A stretch of DNA of 64,000 nt from assembly GCA_900472925.1 (NCBI GenBank), contig UCJU01000020.1, positions 62,001 through 126,000 on the forward strand. Direction: 5' to 3'. Position numbers and translations under genes: made by a program. Position 1 is the stretch's first letter, and every line of letters begins with the position of its first letter. The notes under the pieces are model-generated. The model was not told the origin of the DNA. It worked only from the letters and a program-made list of their open reading frames with translations, and ran no database searches. Below are positions 34,956 to 43,831 of the stretch, piece after piece. Source of the DNA: Hyphomicrobiales bacterium. GTDB taxonomy: Bacteria > Pseudomonadota > Alphaproteobacteria > Rhizobiales > Rhizobiaceae.

Positions 34956-35366
34956 ATGTATAGCAAAATTCTCGTTCCGGTCGATTTGAGCGCCGTTGAG
35001 AAATCTCAAAAGATATTGAACAAAGCCGATGCGCTTCTGAATGATGGCGGCCAGATCGTGCTGTTGAACGTGGTCGAGGATTTGCCGGGTTATCTCGCCA
35101 TCGACATGCCTGCAGACCTCATCAAAAATGCCATAGACGATGCAAGGCGGAAATTGGCGGCGTTGCAGCAGACATCGGCGCATATCGCTTCTTCCGAAAT
35201 CCGCACCGGTGCACCGGCCCGTGAAATTCTGGCTGCGGCGGAAGACCTCGGCGTCGACCTCATCATCATCGCCTCGCACACGCCTGACATGACCAACTAC
35301 TTCATCGGCGCAACTGCCGACAGGGTGGTGCGCCACGCGAAATGCTCGGTTCTGGTTGATCGCTAG
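34956..35366 (+). CDS. Universal stress protein (UspA family)
   Basis: The 136-residue protein has the UspA fold: MYSKILVPVDLS at the N-terminus and LIIIASHTPDMTNYFIGATADRVVRHAKCSVLVDR at the C-terminus (shown here as one region, residues about 101-136). The G-x2-A-x2-V motif is the nucleotide-binding edge, but the classical G-x-H-G-x-T is changed to ASHTPD. I start at 34956 with GGGAGAG upstream; the longer open frame upstream is an antisense shadow. Confidence 0.85.
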   Translation: MYSKILVPVDLSAVEKSQKILNKADALLNDGGQIVLLNVVEDLPGYLAIDMPADLIKNAIDDARRKLAALQQTSAHIASSEIRTGAPAREILAAAEDLGVDLIIIASHTPDMTNYFIGATADRVVRHAKCSVLVDR

Positions 35367-35505
35367 CAAACGTCCGACATGAGAGTGACGCACGTTTGAC
35401 TTTTGCAACACAAGCGAACGCAAAGTGATCGTCTTTGTTGCCGCTGGTCTTGTTCCCGTCTCATATTGTCTGCATGATCTGCGAACTATGACGCAGGAAC
35501 AGACT

Positions 35506-36174
35506 ATGAGCGAGCTTTGGCGCTTCGGACGCCGGTATGACCTTCATGAAATCGTGGCAGATGGCATCGTGCACGGTGTCGGAATCGTTTTTGCGCTGAT
35601 TGGCGCGACGGCCCTCATCTTTTACGTCACGCTGTGGGACAGCATCAGTGCGATTGCAGCCGTCTGGATCTATGCGCTGGGGCTTGTCCTGTGCCTTTCC
35701 ATTTCCTTTACCTATAATATCTGGCCGCATTCCAATGTGAAATGGTACCTGCGCAGGCTGGACCACTCGGGTATTTTCATCCTTATTGCCGCAACCTACA
35801 CGCCTATTCTCCAGCGCGGCATCGAAGATCCCCTGATTGCCGTGACACTCGCAGGCATATGGTTGGCGGCGCTATCCGGCATCATGCTGAAATGCTTTTT
35901 CCCGGGCCGGTTCGATCGTTTGGCGATCCTGCTGTATCTGGGCATGGGCTGGAGCGGCGTCATGGTGGCGGATCGCCTGTCGTATCATCTGCCGCCCCTC
36001 AGCCTGTGGCTGATCGTCATCGGCGGTATCATTTACTCCATGGGTGTCATCTTCCATGTGTGGGAACGCCTGCGGTTCCAGAATGCCATCTGGCACGGCT
36101 TCGTCGTGGTTGCCGCTGCGGTGCATTATACCGCCGTCATGACCAGTTTCAGCATGGCGCCGGTCACCGCTTAA
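35506..36174 (+). CDS. Hemolysin III family membrane protein
   Basis: The 222-residue protein has seven hydrophobic segments and the PAQR/HlyIII motifs: an N-terminal Glu in DLHEIVADGIVHGVG, WYLRRLDHSGIFILIAATYTP with Asp and His, and FHVWERLRFQNAIWHGFVVVA with His near the end. These residues form the presumed zinc site. Members act as membrane hydrolase- or receptor-like proteins. The ATG at 35506 has AGGA 8 bases upstream. Confidence 0.88.
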   Translation: MSELWRFGRRYDLHEIVADGIVHGVGIVFALIGATALIFYVTLWDSISAIAAVWIYALGLVLCLSISFTYNIWPHSNVKWYLRRLDHSGIFILIAATYTPILQRGIEDPLIAVTLAGIWLAALSGIMLKCFFPGRFDRLAILLYLGMGWSGVMVADRLSYHLPPLSLWLIVIGGIIYSMGVIFHVWERLRFQNAIWHGFVVVAAAVHYTAVMTSFSMAPVTA

Positions 36175-36240
36175 AATCGCTGCACAGTTTTGCGACATGC
36201 TTTATGGTCGCCAGACATTGATTTGCAGCGGACAGACAGC

Positions 36241-36744
36241 ATGACGACAGAACTACGCGACGCCACCGCCGACGACCTTCCCGGCATCATGGACATCTAT
36301 AACGATGCGGTGCTGAACACGACCGCGATCTGGAACGATATTCTGGTCGATCTCGAGAACCGCAAGGAGTGGTTCAAGCTTCGCCAGGATCGCGGTTTCC
36401 CTGTTATCGTCGCTGTGAAGGACGGCACTGTCGCAGGCTACGCGTCCTACGGCGACTGGCGCGCCTTCGATGGTTACCGCCACACGCGTGAACATTCCAT
36501 CTATGTCCATAAGGACGCCCGCGGCTCCGGCATCGGCAAACGGCTGATGCAGGCGTTGATCGACCATGCCGCAAACAACGACGTTCACGTCCTCATCGGC
36601 GCGATCGAAGCCGAAAACACCGCCTCCATCCGCCTCCACGAAGCGCTGGGCTTCCGCGTCGCAGGCCGGTTTTCCGAAGTCGGCACCAAGTTCGGTCGCT
36701 GGCTGGACCTCACCTGCATGGAACTCAAGCTTCCCGTGGCGTGA
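36241..36744 (+). CDS. Phosphinothricin-type N-acetyltransferase (GNAT)
   Basis: The 167-residue protein contains LRDATADDLPGIMDIYNDAV, the acetyl-CoA motif HKDARGSGIGKRLMQ and ENTASIRLHEALGFRVAG with GTKFGRWLDLTCMEL, the hallmarks of PAT/Bar-like acetyltransferases. It is paralogous to the gene at 12689. The last 20 bases overlap the convergent FtrA-type regulator. AGC-GGACAG upstream is only a weak ribosome site. Confidence 0.86.
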   Translation: MTTELRDATADDLPGIMDIYNDAVLNTTAIWNDILVDLENRKEWFKLRQDRGFPVIVAVKDGTVAGYASYGDWRAFDGYRHTREHSIYVHKDARGSGIGKRLMQALIDHAANNDVHVLIGAIEAENTASIRLHEALGFRVAGRFSEVGTKFGRWLDLTCMELKLPVA

Positions 36745-37726
36745 GGGTTTTCGCACCGAAACGCCCGCGGTAGGCGGCGGGTGTGGTTGAAAACTGCTGA
36801 CGAAAATGGTGTCGCAAATTGGCGGCACTCCCCAGACCGCATGTTTCGGCAATGGCTTCGATGCCCAACCGCGATGTTTCCAGTAAGTCCTTGGCCTTGG
36901 ACAGGCGTTGAAGCAACAGCCATCTGGCAGGCGTTGTGCCGGTTGCGGCCTCGAATCGGCGCAGGAAAGTACGGCTGCTCATGCCTGCTATGCGTGCCAG
37001 CCGTGCGACCGTGTAGTCTTCGCCCAACGTCGCCTGCATCCTGTCCAATATAGGGCTAAGTCGCCCCTTTTCATGCGTTTCGGGAACAGCCTTGTCGATG
37101 AATTGCGCCTGCCCGCCATCGCGATGCGGGGGAACCACCAATCGACGAGCGACCACATTCGCTGCTTTGGTACCGAAGTCGCGGCGGATCAAGTGCAGGC
37201 AAAGGTCGATGCCTGCTGCACTTCCGGCGGACGTCAATACCGTGCCGCTATCCACATACAAAACATCAGGCAGCACCTCTATGTCACCGAAGCGAGTCTT
37301 GAGGGCATCGGTGTAGCGCCAGTGTGTGGTCGCTTGTCGTCCGTTCAGAAGGCCCGACGCCGCCAGTACGAAGACCCCTGAACAGATGGAAAGAAGCCGC
37401 GCACCGTTTTCATGAGCTTTGCGCAAGGCGATGCACAGATCCGGTGGCACAGGTTCGTCGATGCCGCGCCAGCCCGGTATGATGATGGTTCCGGCCCGTT
37501 CGACCAGATCCAGCCCGCCATCGGTAGTAAAACGCACGCCGCCGGTCGCTCGCATTTCGCCTTCATCGACAGCGGCGACCGCAAAGCGATACCAGTCCTC
37601 ACCCATCTCCGGCCGCGCCAGCCCGAAAACTTCGACGGCGACGCCGAATTCGAAGGTGCACAGACCGTCATAGGCAAGCGCGACGACGAGGCGGTTGGAT
37701 GAGGGTGGTGTATCCCGTTTTGGCAT
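36725..37726 (-). CDS. ftrA: FtrA/GlxA-type AraC-family regulator with DJ-1 domain
   Basis: The 333-residue regulator has an N-terminal DJ-1/PfpI-like sensor domain (residues about 15-185, with LLSICSGVFVLAASGLLNG carrying the elbow Cys) and a C-terminal AraC helix-turn-helix pair (ARIAGMSSRTFLRRFEAATG and AETCGLGSAANLRHHFRQQF). This two-domain layout is typical of FtrA. The divergent rhodanese gene at 37814 is a well-known companion and likely target. I use the ATG at 37726. Confidence 0.87.
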   Translation of the reverse strand: MPKRDTPPSSNRLVVALAYDGLCTFEFGVAVEVFGLARPEMGEDWYRFAVAAVDEGEMRATGGVRFTTDGGLDLVERAGTIIIPGWRGIDEPVPPDLCIALRKAHENGARLLSICSGVFVLAASGLLNGRQATTHWRYTDALKTRFGDIEVLPDVLYVDSGTVLTSAGSAAGIDLCLHLIRRDFGTKAANVVARRLVVPPHRDGGQAQFIDKAVPETHEKGRLSPILDRMQATLGEDYTVARLARIAGMSSRTFLRRFEAATGTTPARWLLLQRLSKAKDLLETSRLGIEAIAETCGLGSAANLRHHFRQQFSTTPAAYRGRFGAKTLTPREA

Positions 37727-37813
37727 GATCTTTACGATATATGGCAATCATTCCATCTGCCAGTCTTTTCCCGTGCAGAGTAAGCTCTTGCAACACAGAT
37801 CAGGAGATCCGCC

Positions 37814-38218
37814 ATGAGCTACGTCACAGACATTCCCGCCGCGCCGGCATCGGTCGCCATCGATCATTTCTCGCAGCGGCTCTCGCTTGAAACGGACTGT
37901 GCGGACGTTTCCGCATCGATGAAAAACGGAGATCAGGATTTCGTTCTCCTCCACGTCGTTGGTTCCGCAGACATGTTTGCCGCCAAGCACATTCCAGATG
38001 CCGTTCACTTGCGGCATGCGGATATAACGCGTGAACGTATGGCGCAGTGGCCGGACGGTACGCTGTTTGTGGTCTACTGCGCTGGCCCTCATTGCAACGG
38101 TGCCGACCGCGCAGCGCTGAACCTTGCCCGCTTGGGCCGCCCGGTCAAAATCATGATCGGCGGTATAACTGGCTGGGAGGATGAAGGGTTTGAATTTGCG
38201 GTCAGCAGCGCGATGTGA
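37814..38218 (+). CDS. Rhodanese-domain protein (sulfurtransferase)
   Basis: The 134-residue single-domain rhodanese has DFVLLHVVGSADMFAAKHIP and the active-site loop VVYCAGPHCNGADRAALNLA, with the nucleophilic Cys near residue 92. It should carry sulfane sulfur. It is divergent from FtrA, and AGGAG precedes the ATG. A role in sulfur or cyanide-type stress under FtrA control is inference. Confidence 0.88.
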   Translation: MSYVTDIPAAPASVAIDHFSQRLSLETDCADVSASMKNGDQDFVLLHVVGSADMFAAKHIPDAVHLRHADITRERMAQWPDGTLFVVYCAGPHCNGADRAALNLARLGRPVKIMIGGITGWEDEGFEFAVSSAM

Positions 38219-38231
38219 GCAAAGGGCGAGC

Positions 38232-38256
38232 AAGGGGCGGCGTCAAGCCGCCTCTT
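38232..38256. terminator. Terminator-like hairpin between rhodanese and bioB
   Basis: AAGGGGCGGC pairs with GCCGCCTCTT (one G-T pair) around a 5-base loop between the convergent genes ending at 38218 and 38262. T tracts are short, so it is a moderate candidate. Confidence 0.55.
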
Positions 38257-38261
38257 GAATT

Positions 38262-39248
38262 TCAAGCCGCAGACGCGGAGGTGTGTTGCGGTTGCAGCGG
38301 ACCGATTGCTGCCAGCAGTTCTGCATCCTCGCCAATCCCTGCATTGGGTGTGGTCAACAGCGTATCACCGTAGAAAATGGAGTTTGCGCCCGCCATCAGG
38401 CACAGGATTTGTGCCTCGCGGTTCAGGCTGGAGCGCCCGGCGGACAAGCGCACGGTGGCGTGCGGCATGACGATGCGGGCGGTTGCCACCATACGGACCA
38501 GTTCCAGCGGATCGATGCGCGGGCGCCTGGCGAGCGGCGTGCCTTCCACCGGCACAAGCGCATTGATCGGCACACTCTCCGGGTGCGGCGCAAAGCCCGC
38601 CAGCACGTGAAGCATGGCGGCGCGGTCGCGCACGCTTTCGCCCATGCCTATGATGCCGCCGCAGCAAAGCTCGATGCCTGCGGCCCGCACGGTGGAAAGC
38701 GTTTCCAGCCGGTCCTGATAGGTGCGGGTGGTGATGATACGACTGTAAAATTCCGGGCTGGTGTCGAGATTGTGGTTGTAGGCCGTCAATCCCGCCTGCG
38801 CCAGACGCTCGGCCTGATGGGGTTTGAGCATGCCAAGGGTGACGCAGGCTTCCATATCGAGACGGCGCACGCCTTCGACCATATCGATAACGGCATCGAA
38901 TTCCTTGCCATCGCGCACCTGTCGCCATGCCGCTCCCATGCAGAACCGCTCGGCACCCGCCGCCTTGGCCGTGGCGGCCATGGCGATGACTGTTTGCGGA
39001 TCCATCAGCATGTCGCGGGTCAGGTCCACCTCGCGGTGATGCGCCGACTGCGGGCAATAGGCGCAATTTTCTGGACAGCCGCCCGTCTTGATGGAGAGCA
39101 GACTTGCCTTTTGCACGTGGTTGGGGTCGTGAAACTGCCGGTGCACCGCATTGGCGCGCCCGACGAGTTCCAGCAATGGCAATTCATAGAGTGCCGCGAT
39201 CTCACCGACGCTCCAGTCGTGGCGGATCATGCCGTCCTGCGTCGTCAT
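38262..39248 (-). CDS. bioB: Biotin synthase
   Basis: The 328-residue radical-SAM enzyme inserts sulfur into dethiobiotin. The SAM [4Fe-4S] cluster cysteines are C58, C62 and C65 ([16 protein letters not shown]). [32 protein letters not shown] and [13 protein letters not shown] are characteristic BioB blocks, the Arg in the last one binding the [2Fe-2S] cluster. Its start overlaps the bioY stop in ATGA, so the two are translationally coupled. bioF, bioD and bioA are not in the window. Confidence 0.96.
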   Translation of the reverse strand: MTTQDGMIRHDWSVGEIAALYELPLLELVGRANAVHRQFHDPNHVQKASLLSIKTGGCPENCAYCPQSAHHREVDLTRDMLMDPQTVIAMAATAKAAGAERFCMGAAWRQVRDGKEFDAVIDMVEGVRRLDMEACVTLGMLKPHQAERLAQAGLTAYNHNLDTSPEFYSRIITTRTYQDRLETLSTVRAAGIELCCGGIIGMGESVRDRAAMLHVLAGFAPHPESVPINALVPVEGTPLARRPRIDPLELVRMVATARIVMPHATVRLSAGRSSLNREAQILCLMAGANSIFYGDTLLTTPNAGIGEDAELLAAIGPLQPQHTSASAA

Positions 39249-39814
39249 GTGTTGCTGTCCAGACGCTTGTGCCTGGTCAGCAGCACAGAGCCGAGTGCGA
39301 CGATGCCGATCTTGATGAGATCACCAAGGAGAAAGGGGAGGACGCCTGCGGCTAGCAGTTTGTCTGCTCGCACATAAAGCGCAAGCCATGCGATCCCAAA
39401 CGCATAAACGACGACAAGACCCGCGAGCATTGCGAAAAAACGACCGATGAGGCCCTTGCCCGCCGCCAGCCATCCGGTCAGCCCGCAGGCGATGAGATAT
39501 CCAGCAAGATAGCCACCTGTTGGCCCCACCATATAGGCCAGGCCGATTCCCCGCTCTGGCGTGCCCGAAAAGACCGGAAGCCCCGCCGCACCCGCTGCCA
39601 GATATCCAACAAAAATGGCTGTGGCCATACGTGGCCCCAGCACCACTGCAAAGCCCAAGGCCGCCAGAGAGTGCAGCGTCATTGGAACCGGCCAGAACGG
39701 TATCTGGATTTTTGCCGCAAGCGTCATCAAGGCGACGCCAGCAATGACCGTCAAGACTGCCTTCGACATAGCAAGCCCTTGAGAGCCGTTCTGCTTCGTT
39801 AGTGGGAAACTCAT
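39245..39814 (-). CDS. bioY: Biotin ECF transporter substrate-specificity subunit BioY
   Basis: The 189-residue membrane protein has about six helices and the BioY blocks [20 protein letters not shown] and [17 protein letters not shown]. BioY captures biotin for uptake, alone or with an ECF module. It is the promoter-proximal gene of a bioY-bioB operon under BioR boxes at 39830 and 39913. AAGGATAAC precedes the ATG. Confidence 0.95.
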   Translation of the reverse strand: MSFPLTKQNGSQGLAMSKAVLTVIAGVALMTLAAKIQIPFWPVPMTLHSLAALGFAVVLGPRMATAIFVGYLAAGAAGLPVFSGTPERGIGLAYMVGPTGGYLAGYLIACGLTGWLAAGKGLIGRFFAMLAGLVVVYAFGIAWLALYVRADKLLAAGVLPFLLGDLIKIGIVALGSVLLTRHKRLDSNT

Positions 39815-39829
39815 CTGTTATCCTTTAAA

Positions 39830-39839
39830 TTATAGATAA
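39830..39839. promoter_or_regulatory. BioR operator box, proximal
   Basis: TTATAGATAA matches the BioR recognition sequence known from Agrobacterium and Brucella (TTATCTATAA on one strand). It lies 16 bases before the bioY start. Confidence 0.85.
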
Positions 39840-39912
39840 TTTATCGATGTGATGAGCTTATGAAAATCCACGACGCTGAGTCAAGGCGATGAAATCGATC
39901 AAAATACGAATT

Positions 39913-39922
39913 TTATCTATAA
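39913..39922. promoter_or_regulatory. BioR operator box, distal
   Basis: TTATCTATAA is the same box in the opposite orientation, 83 bases from the proximal one. A third partial copy, TTATAGATCG, is at 39943-39952. Multiple boxes imply tight repression by the GntR-type BioR. Confidence 0.8.
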
Positions 39923-40016
39923 AATTTGAATCCGGTAGAGTTTTATAGATCGATTATTGGTTGGTTCTTGATGGCAGGCTTTGTCTTCCATGGCGGAAGG
40001 CCCACTGACCGCCCAT

Positions 40017-40054
40017 AAAAAAGGCCACGCTACCCAGCGGGCAGCATGGCCTTT
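40017..40054 (-). terminator. Terminator after msrB
   Basis: On the minus strand AAAGGCCATGCT pairs with AGCGTGGCCTTT (one mismatch pair) around a 12-base loop and runs into TTTTTT. It begins 20 bases after the msrB stop. Confidence 0.85.
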
Positions 40055-40073
40055 CAATGCGTGGCGAGGTCAC

Positions 40074-40484
40074 TTAGTCCTGCGGTTCGAACACCATCGA
40101 GTGACCGTTGATGCAGTAGCGCAATCCCGTCGGCGGCGGGCCGTCCGGGAAGACGTGGCCGAGATGTCCATCGCAGTTGGCGCAGCGAATTTCCGTGCGA
40201 ACCATGCCGTGAGTCGTGTCACGCAGTTCTATGACGGCATCCGGTTTGACCGGTTCGAAATAGCTTGGCCAGCCGCAACCGGCGTCGAATTTCGTGTCGG
40301 AGACGAAGAGCGGCTCATCGCAGGCGGCGCAACGGTAAAGGCCTTTTTCGGTGCTGTTCCAGTAGGGGCCGGTGAAGGGCCGCTCCGTACCGTGCTCGCG
40401 CAGGATGCGATACTGGTCCGGCGTCAGATCTTCGCGCCATTGTGCATCCGACTTGGTGATTTTGGGTGATTTGAGATCGCTCAT
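40074..40484 (-). CDS. msrB: Peptide methionine-R-sulfoxide reductase MsrB
   Basis: The 136-residue enzyme repairs methionine-R-sulfoxide. The structural zinc is held by C52/C55 (RCAAC) and C101/C104 (CANC), and the catalytic Cys is C124 in [19 protein letters not shown] contains C70, a possible resolving residue. The ATG at 40484 has AAAGGA 8 bases upstream. The frame is open further upstream but that part is not MsrB-like. Confidence 0.95.
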   Translation of the reverse strand: MSDLKSPKITKSDAQWREDLTPDQYRILREHGTERPFTGPYWNSTEKGLYRCAACDEPLFVSDTKFDAGCGWPSYFEPVKPDAVIELRDTTHGMVRTEIRCANCDGHLGHVFPDGPPPTGLRYCINGHSMVFEPQD

Positions 40485-40674
40485 GTCGAAATCCTTTCGT
40501 TTGTCTCCAAGATAGTGCTTCAGGTGCGCGGTTAAAAGAGGAGGGCGCTTTAGCGGGGGATAAAGAGGTTGTGACTCCCGATGCCGTCGAAAAGGGTTGA
40601 GGCGCATGTCGGCATGCCCTAATTGGGGAGACACAAAACGGAGCCGCTGAAAAGCGGCGGGGCTGGGAGACGAG

Positions 40675-43020
40675 ATGATTGGAAATGTCACGCTGCTGAC
40701 ATTCGCCGTGCTGTTTTTGCCGTTTGTCGCCGCTTTATGCGCGCCATTGGCTGTCGGTCGGCTCGGCCATAATGCCGTCTGGTTGCTGGCGCTTGCGCCC
40801 GCATTGGCCTTCATCCACTTTCTTGGCTTCATACCGGAAATCGCAGCGGGCGAGGTCGTCACCGGCGGTTATGCCTGGGTGCCAAGCTTCAATCTCAGCT
40901 TTTCCTGGTTCATCGATGGCCTGTCGCTGACCTTTGCGCTTCTCATTACCGGGATCGGCGCGCTGGTCGTTCTTTATGCGGGCGCCTACATGAAAGGCCA
41001 TGCGCAACAGGGACGTTTTCTGGCGTTTCTGCTGCTGTTCATGGGCGCGATGCTGGGCGTCGTGGTGTCGGATAGCCTGATGATGCTGTTCGTCTATTGG
41101 GAACTGACCTCGATCACTTCTTTCCTGCTGATCGGCTTCGACCACCGGAAAGAAGCCGCCCGTCGCGCCGCCCTTCAGGCGCTGGTGGTGACGGGTGGTG
41201 GCGGCCTGGCACTCTTGGCAGGCATCATCTTCATCTGGAATATCAGCGGCACCACGCAGCTTTCCATGCTCATTCACGGCGATGACGTGCTGCGTCAAAG
41301 CCCGTTCTACTTTGCAACGCTGCTTCTGGTTCTGGGGGCGGCCTTTACCAAATCGGCGCAGTTTCCGTTTCACTTCTGGCTGCCCAACGCCATGGAAGCT
41401 CCGACGCCGGTGTCGGCCTATCTCCACTCGGCCACGATGGTCAAGGCGGGTGTCTACCTGTTGATGCGGCTGAACCCTGTGATGGGCGATACGGCGGCAT
41501 GGGAAATTCTGCTACCTTTCTTCGGCGGGCTGACGATGCTGACGGGCGCCTTTCTCGCCATTCGCCAGACCGATCTGAAACTGATGCTGGCCTATACCAC
41601 TGTCTCCTCACTTGGCCTGCTGGTCATGCTGACAGGTTTTGGTACGGACCATGCCATCGAGGCGGCGGTGCTGTATCTGGTTGCGCATTCGCTGTTCAAG
41701 GGCGCGCTGTTCATGGTCGCAGGCATTATTGATCACGAGGCGGGAACGCGGGATGTGACGAAGCTTGGCGGTTTGCGCAAGGTAATGCCTGTTACCTTCG
41801 TGGTCGCGATGGCTGCGGCTCTCTCCATGGCGGGCTTGCCGCCCTTCCTCGGTTTTCTGGCGAAGGAAGAGATTTATTATGCGCTCGCTCACGCCAATCC
41901 CCGTGCCATTCTCTTCACCGCCATCGCCGTAACAGGCAACGCCCTGATGCTGGCAATCGCGTTTGCGGTGGCGCTGAAACCCTTCGTCGGCAAGGCGGTG
42001 AAGACACCGAAACACGCCCATGAAGGCCCGGTTCTGCTCTGGCTCGGTCCTGCTGTTTTGGCCTTGGGCGGGCTGCTGGCCGCCCTGTTTTCCGGCGGAT
42101 TTCATGCCCGCATCTCGACGCCGATGGCCACGGCCATTGCCGGAGAAACCCGTCTCATTGATATGTCGCTTTTGCCCCATATCGGCGTGCCCCTGGCATT
42201 GTCGCTGTTCACAGTGGCAGTGGGTGTCCTCGTCTACACGAAGCTTGCCAAGGCACGCCACCTCACGACCCGCATGCTGGATTCTGCCGGGCTGGGGCCG
42301 GACAGGGCGTTTGATGCCATAATGTCGGCGCTCGTGAAGCTGTCATTTCACACCACCCGCATCATCCAGCCGGGCAGGCTGGAATTTTACGTGACGGTGA
42401 CCTTCGCCATCATCGCGCTGGTTCTGCTGGTGCCGCTTTTCGCCTATGGCGAATTGCCCGCCATGCCCGTTTGGCCAACGGATATGCGGCTGCACGAACT
42501 CACCTTCATCCTCATCGCGATCATAGGCCTCGTCGCCGTGTTGACGGCGGCAAGCCGCCTGACCGCAATCGTCGCGCTTGGCATTCAGGGGTTTGCTGTC
42601 GCGGTGCTGTTCCTGCTGTTCGGTGCGCCGGACCTGTCATTCACACAGTTCATGGTCGAAACACTGTCGGTTGTCATCCTCACGCTGGTCATGACGCGGC
42701 TACGCCTCTCGCCATCCGATCACCGCAAGCGGGGTCAGAAGCTGCTGGATGGCACGATTGCTTTGTCCTGCGGCACGGGCTTTGCGCTGATGCTGCTGAA
42801 ATCCACCGAGCAATCCTTCGATGCCAGCCTGACGCAGTTCTTCAGCACCTATTCCAAGCTCATCGCCCACGGAAACAACGTGGTCAATGTCATCATCGTG
42901 GATTTTCGTGGCACGGATACGCTGGGCGAAATCGCTGTGGTCATGATCACCGGCCTCGCCATTCTGGCACTGATCCGCATTCGCGGCGGTTCGAAAGCAA
43001 AGGATGAGGGCAGGGCATGA
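40675..43020 (+). CDS. mrpA: Mrp-type cation/proton antiporter subunit A
   Basis: The 781-residue protein is the large antiporter-like subunit, related to NuoL, with more than 15 membrane helices. The proton-antiporter core includes [20 protein letters not shown] and [30 protein letters not shown] (region near residues 225-260). The C-terminal part after residue 600 ([34 protein letters not shown]) is the MbhE/DUF4040-type extension normal for group 1 MrpA. It begins a seven-gene operon and is also named mnhA or phaA. Confidence 0.94.
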   Translation: MIGNVTLLTFAVLFLPFVAALCAPLAVGRLGHNAVWLLALAPALAFIHFLGFIPEIAAGEVVTGGYAWVPSFNLSFSWFIDGLSLTFALLITGIGALVVLYAGAYMKGHAQQGRFLAFLLLFMGAMLGVVVSDSLMMLFVYWELTSITSFLLIGFDHRKEAARRAALQALVVTGGGGLALLAGIIFIWNISGTTQLSMLIHGDDVLRQSPFYFATLLLVLGAAFTKSAQFPFHFWLPNAMEAPTPVSAYLHSATMVKAGVYLLMRLNPVMGDTAAWEILLPFFGGLTMLTGAFLAIRQTDLKLMLAYTTVSSLGLLVMLTGFGTDHAIEAAVLYLVAHSLFKGALFMVAGIIDHEAGTRDVTKLGGLRKVMPVTFVVAMAAALSMAGLPPFLGFLAKEEIYYALAHANPRAILFTAIAVTGNALMLAIAFAVALKPFVGKAVKTPKHAHEGPVLLWLGPAVLALGGLLAALFSGGFHARISTPMATAIAGETRLIDMSLLPHIGVPLALSLFTVAVGVLVYTKLAKARHLTTRMLDSAGLGPDRAFDAIMSALVKLSFHTTRIIQPGRLEFYVTVTFAIIALVLLVPLFAYGELPAMPVWPTDMRLHELTFILIAIIGLVAVLTAASRLTAIVALGIQGFAVAVLFLLFGAPDLSFTQFMVETLSVVILTLVMTRLRLSPSDHRKRGQKLLDGTIALSCGTGFALMLLKSTEQSFDASLTQFFSTYSKLIAHGNNVVNVIIVDFRGTDTLGEIAVVMITGLAILALIRIRGGSKAKDEGRA

Positions 43021-43436
43021 ACACGTTGATCTTCCGCACCGTTGCGCCCGTCATCGTCAGCCTGATGGTGCTGTTTTCCATCTTCATCCTGCTGCGCGGT
43101 CACAATGAGCCTGGCGGTGGTTTTATCGGTGGGCTGATTGCGGTCTCGGCACTGGCGATTTTCGCCGCAGCCTACGGCGTTGCTGCCGTGCGCCGCGCCA
43201 TCGTCTTTCATCCTCTGTCGATTGCGGGCTTCGGCCTGCTGCTCGCCACGCTGTCAGGCATGGTCTCGGTATTTGCAGGTGTGCCTTTCATGACCGGGCT
43301 CTGGGTCACACCAAGCCTGGCTGGCGTGGACGTGCCGCTTGCGACCGTCATGTCCTTTGACATCGGCGTCTATCTCGTCGTTGTCGGCGGCTTCTCGTCC
43401 ATTGCTTTGGCGTTGGAAGAAAGGGACGGTTTCTGA
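43017..43436 (+). CDS. mrpB: Mrp antiporter subunit B
   Basis: The 139-residue membrane protein has four helices. [18 protein letters not shown] is the MnhB/MrpB hallmark and [13 protein letters not shown] follows near the end. It overlaps the mrpA stop by ATGA, indicating coupled translation. Confidence 0.94.
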   Translation: MNTLIFRTVAPVIVSLMVLFSIFILLRGHNEPGGGFIGGLIAVSALAIFAAAYGVAAVRRAIVFHPLSIAGFGLLLATLSGMVSVFAGVPFMTGLWVTPSLAGVDVPLATVMSFDIGVYLVVVGGFSSIALALEERDGF

Positions 43437-43813
43437 TGGAAGCTGTTTTCTCCGTGCTCGTCGGCATGTTCTTTTCCGTGGCGATCTATCTCATGCTGTC
43501 GCGCCACAGCGTGCGCGTTCTGCTCGGCATCGCCATTCTCGGCAATGCCGTCAATCTGCTGCTGTTCACGGCGGGCAGGCTCACGCGCGCCGTGCCGCCC
43601 ATCATCGGCGCAAGCGAGGATGTGCTGGCGCCCGGTGCGGCCAACCCGCTGCCGCAGGCGCTCATTCTGACAGCCATCGTCATCTCGTTCTGCTTCTTCT
43701 GCTTTCTGCTGGTCCTTGTCTGGCGGGCATTTCGAGAGCTGAAAACGGATGACACCAATGAAATGCGCGCCGCAGAACCGCAGCGCGAGCCGCTTCCGCC
43801 GCTTGGATATTGA
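43436..43813 (+). CDS. mrpC: Mrp antiporter subunit C (NuoK-like)
   Basis: The 125-residue protein has three helices and is homologous to NuoK. LLGIAILGNAVNLLLFTAG and ANPLPQALILTAIVISFCFF are diagnostic. Its ATG overlaps the mrpB TGA by one base (TGATG). Confidence 0.94.
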   Translation: MEAVFSVLVGMFFSVAIYLMLSRHSVRVLLGIAILGNAVNLLLFTAGRLTRAVPPIIGASEDVLAPGAANPLPQALILTAIVISFCFFCFLLVLVWRAFRELKTDDTNEMRAAEPQREPLPPLGY

Positions 43814-43831
43814 GAAACGGATAAGACACAT

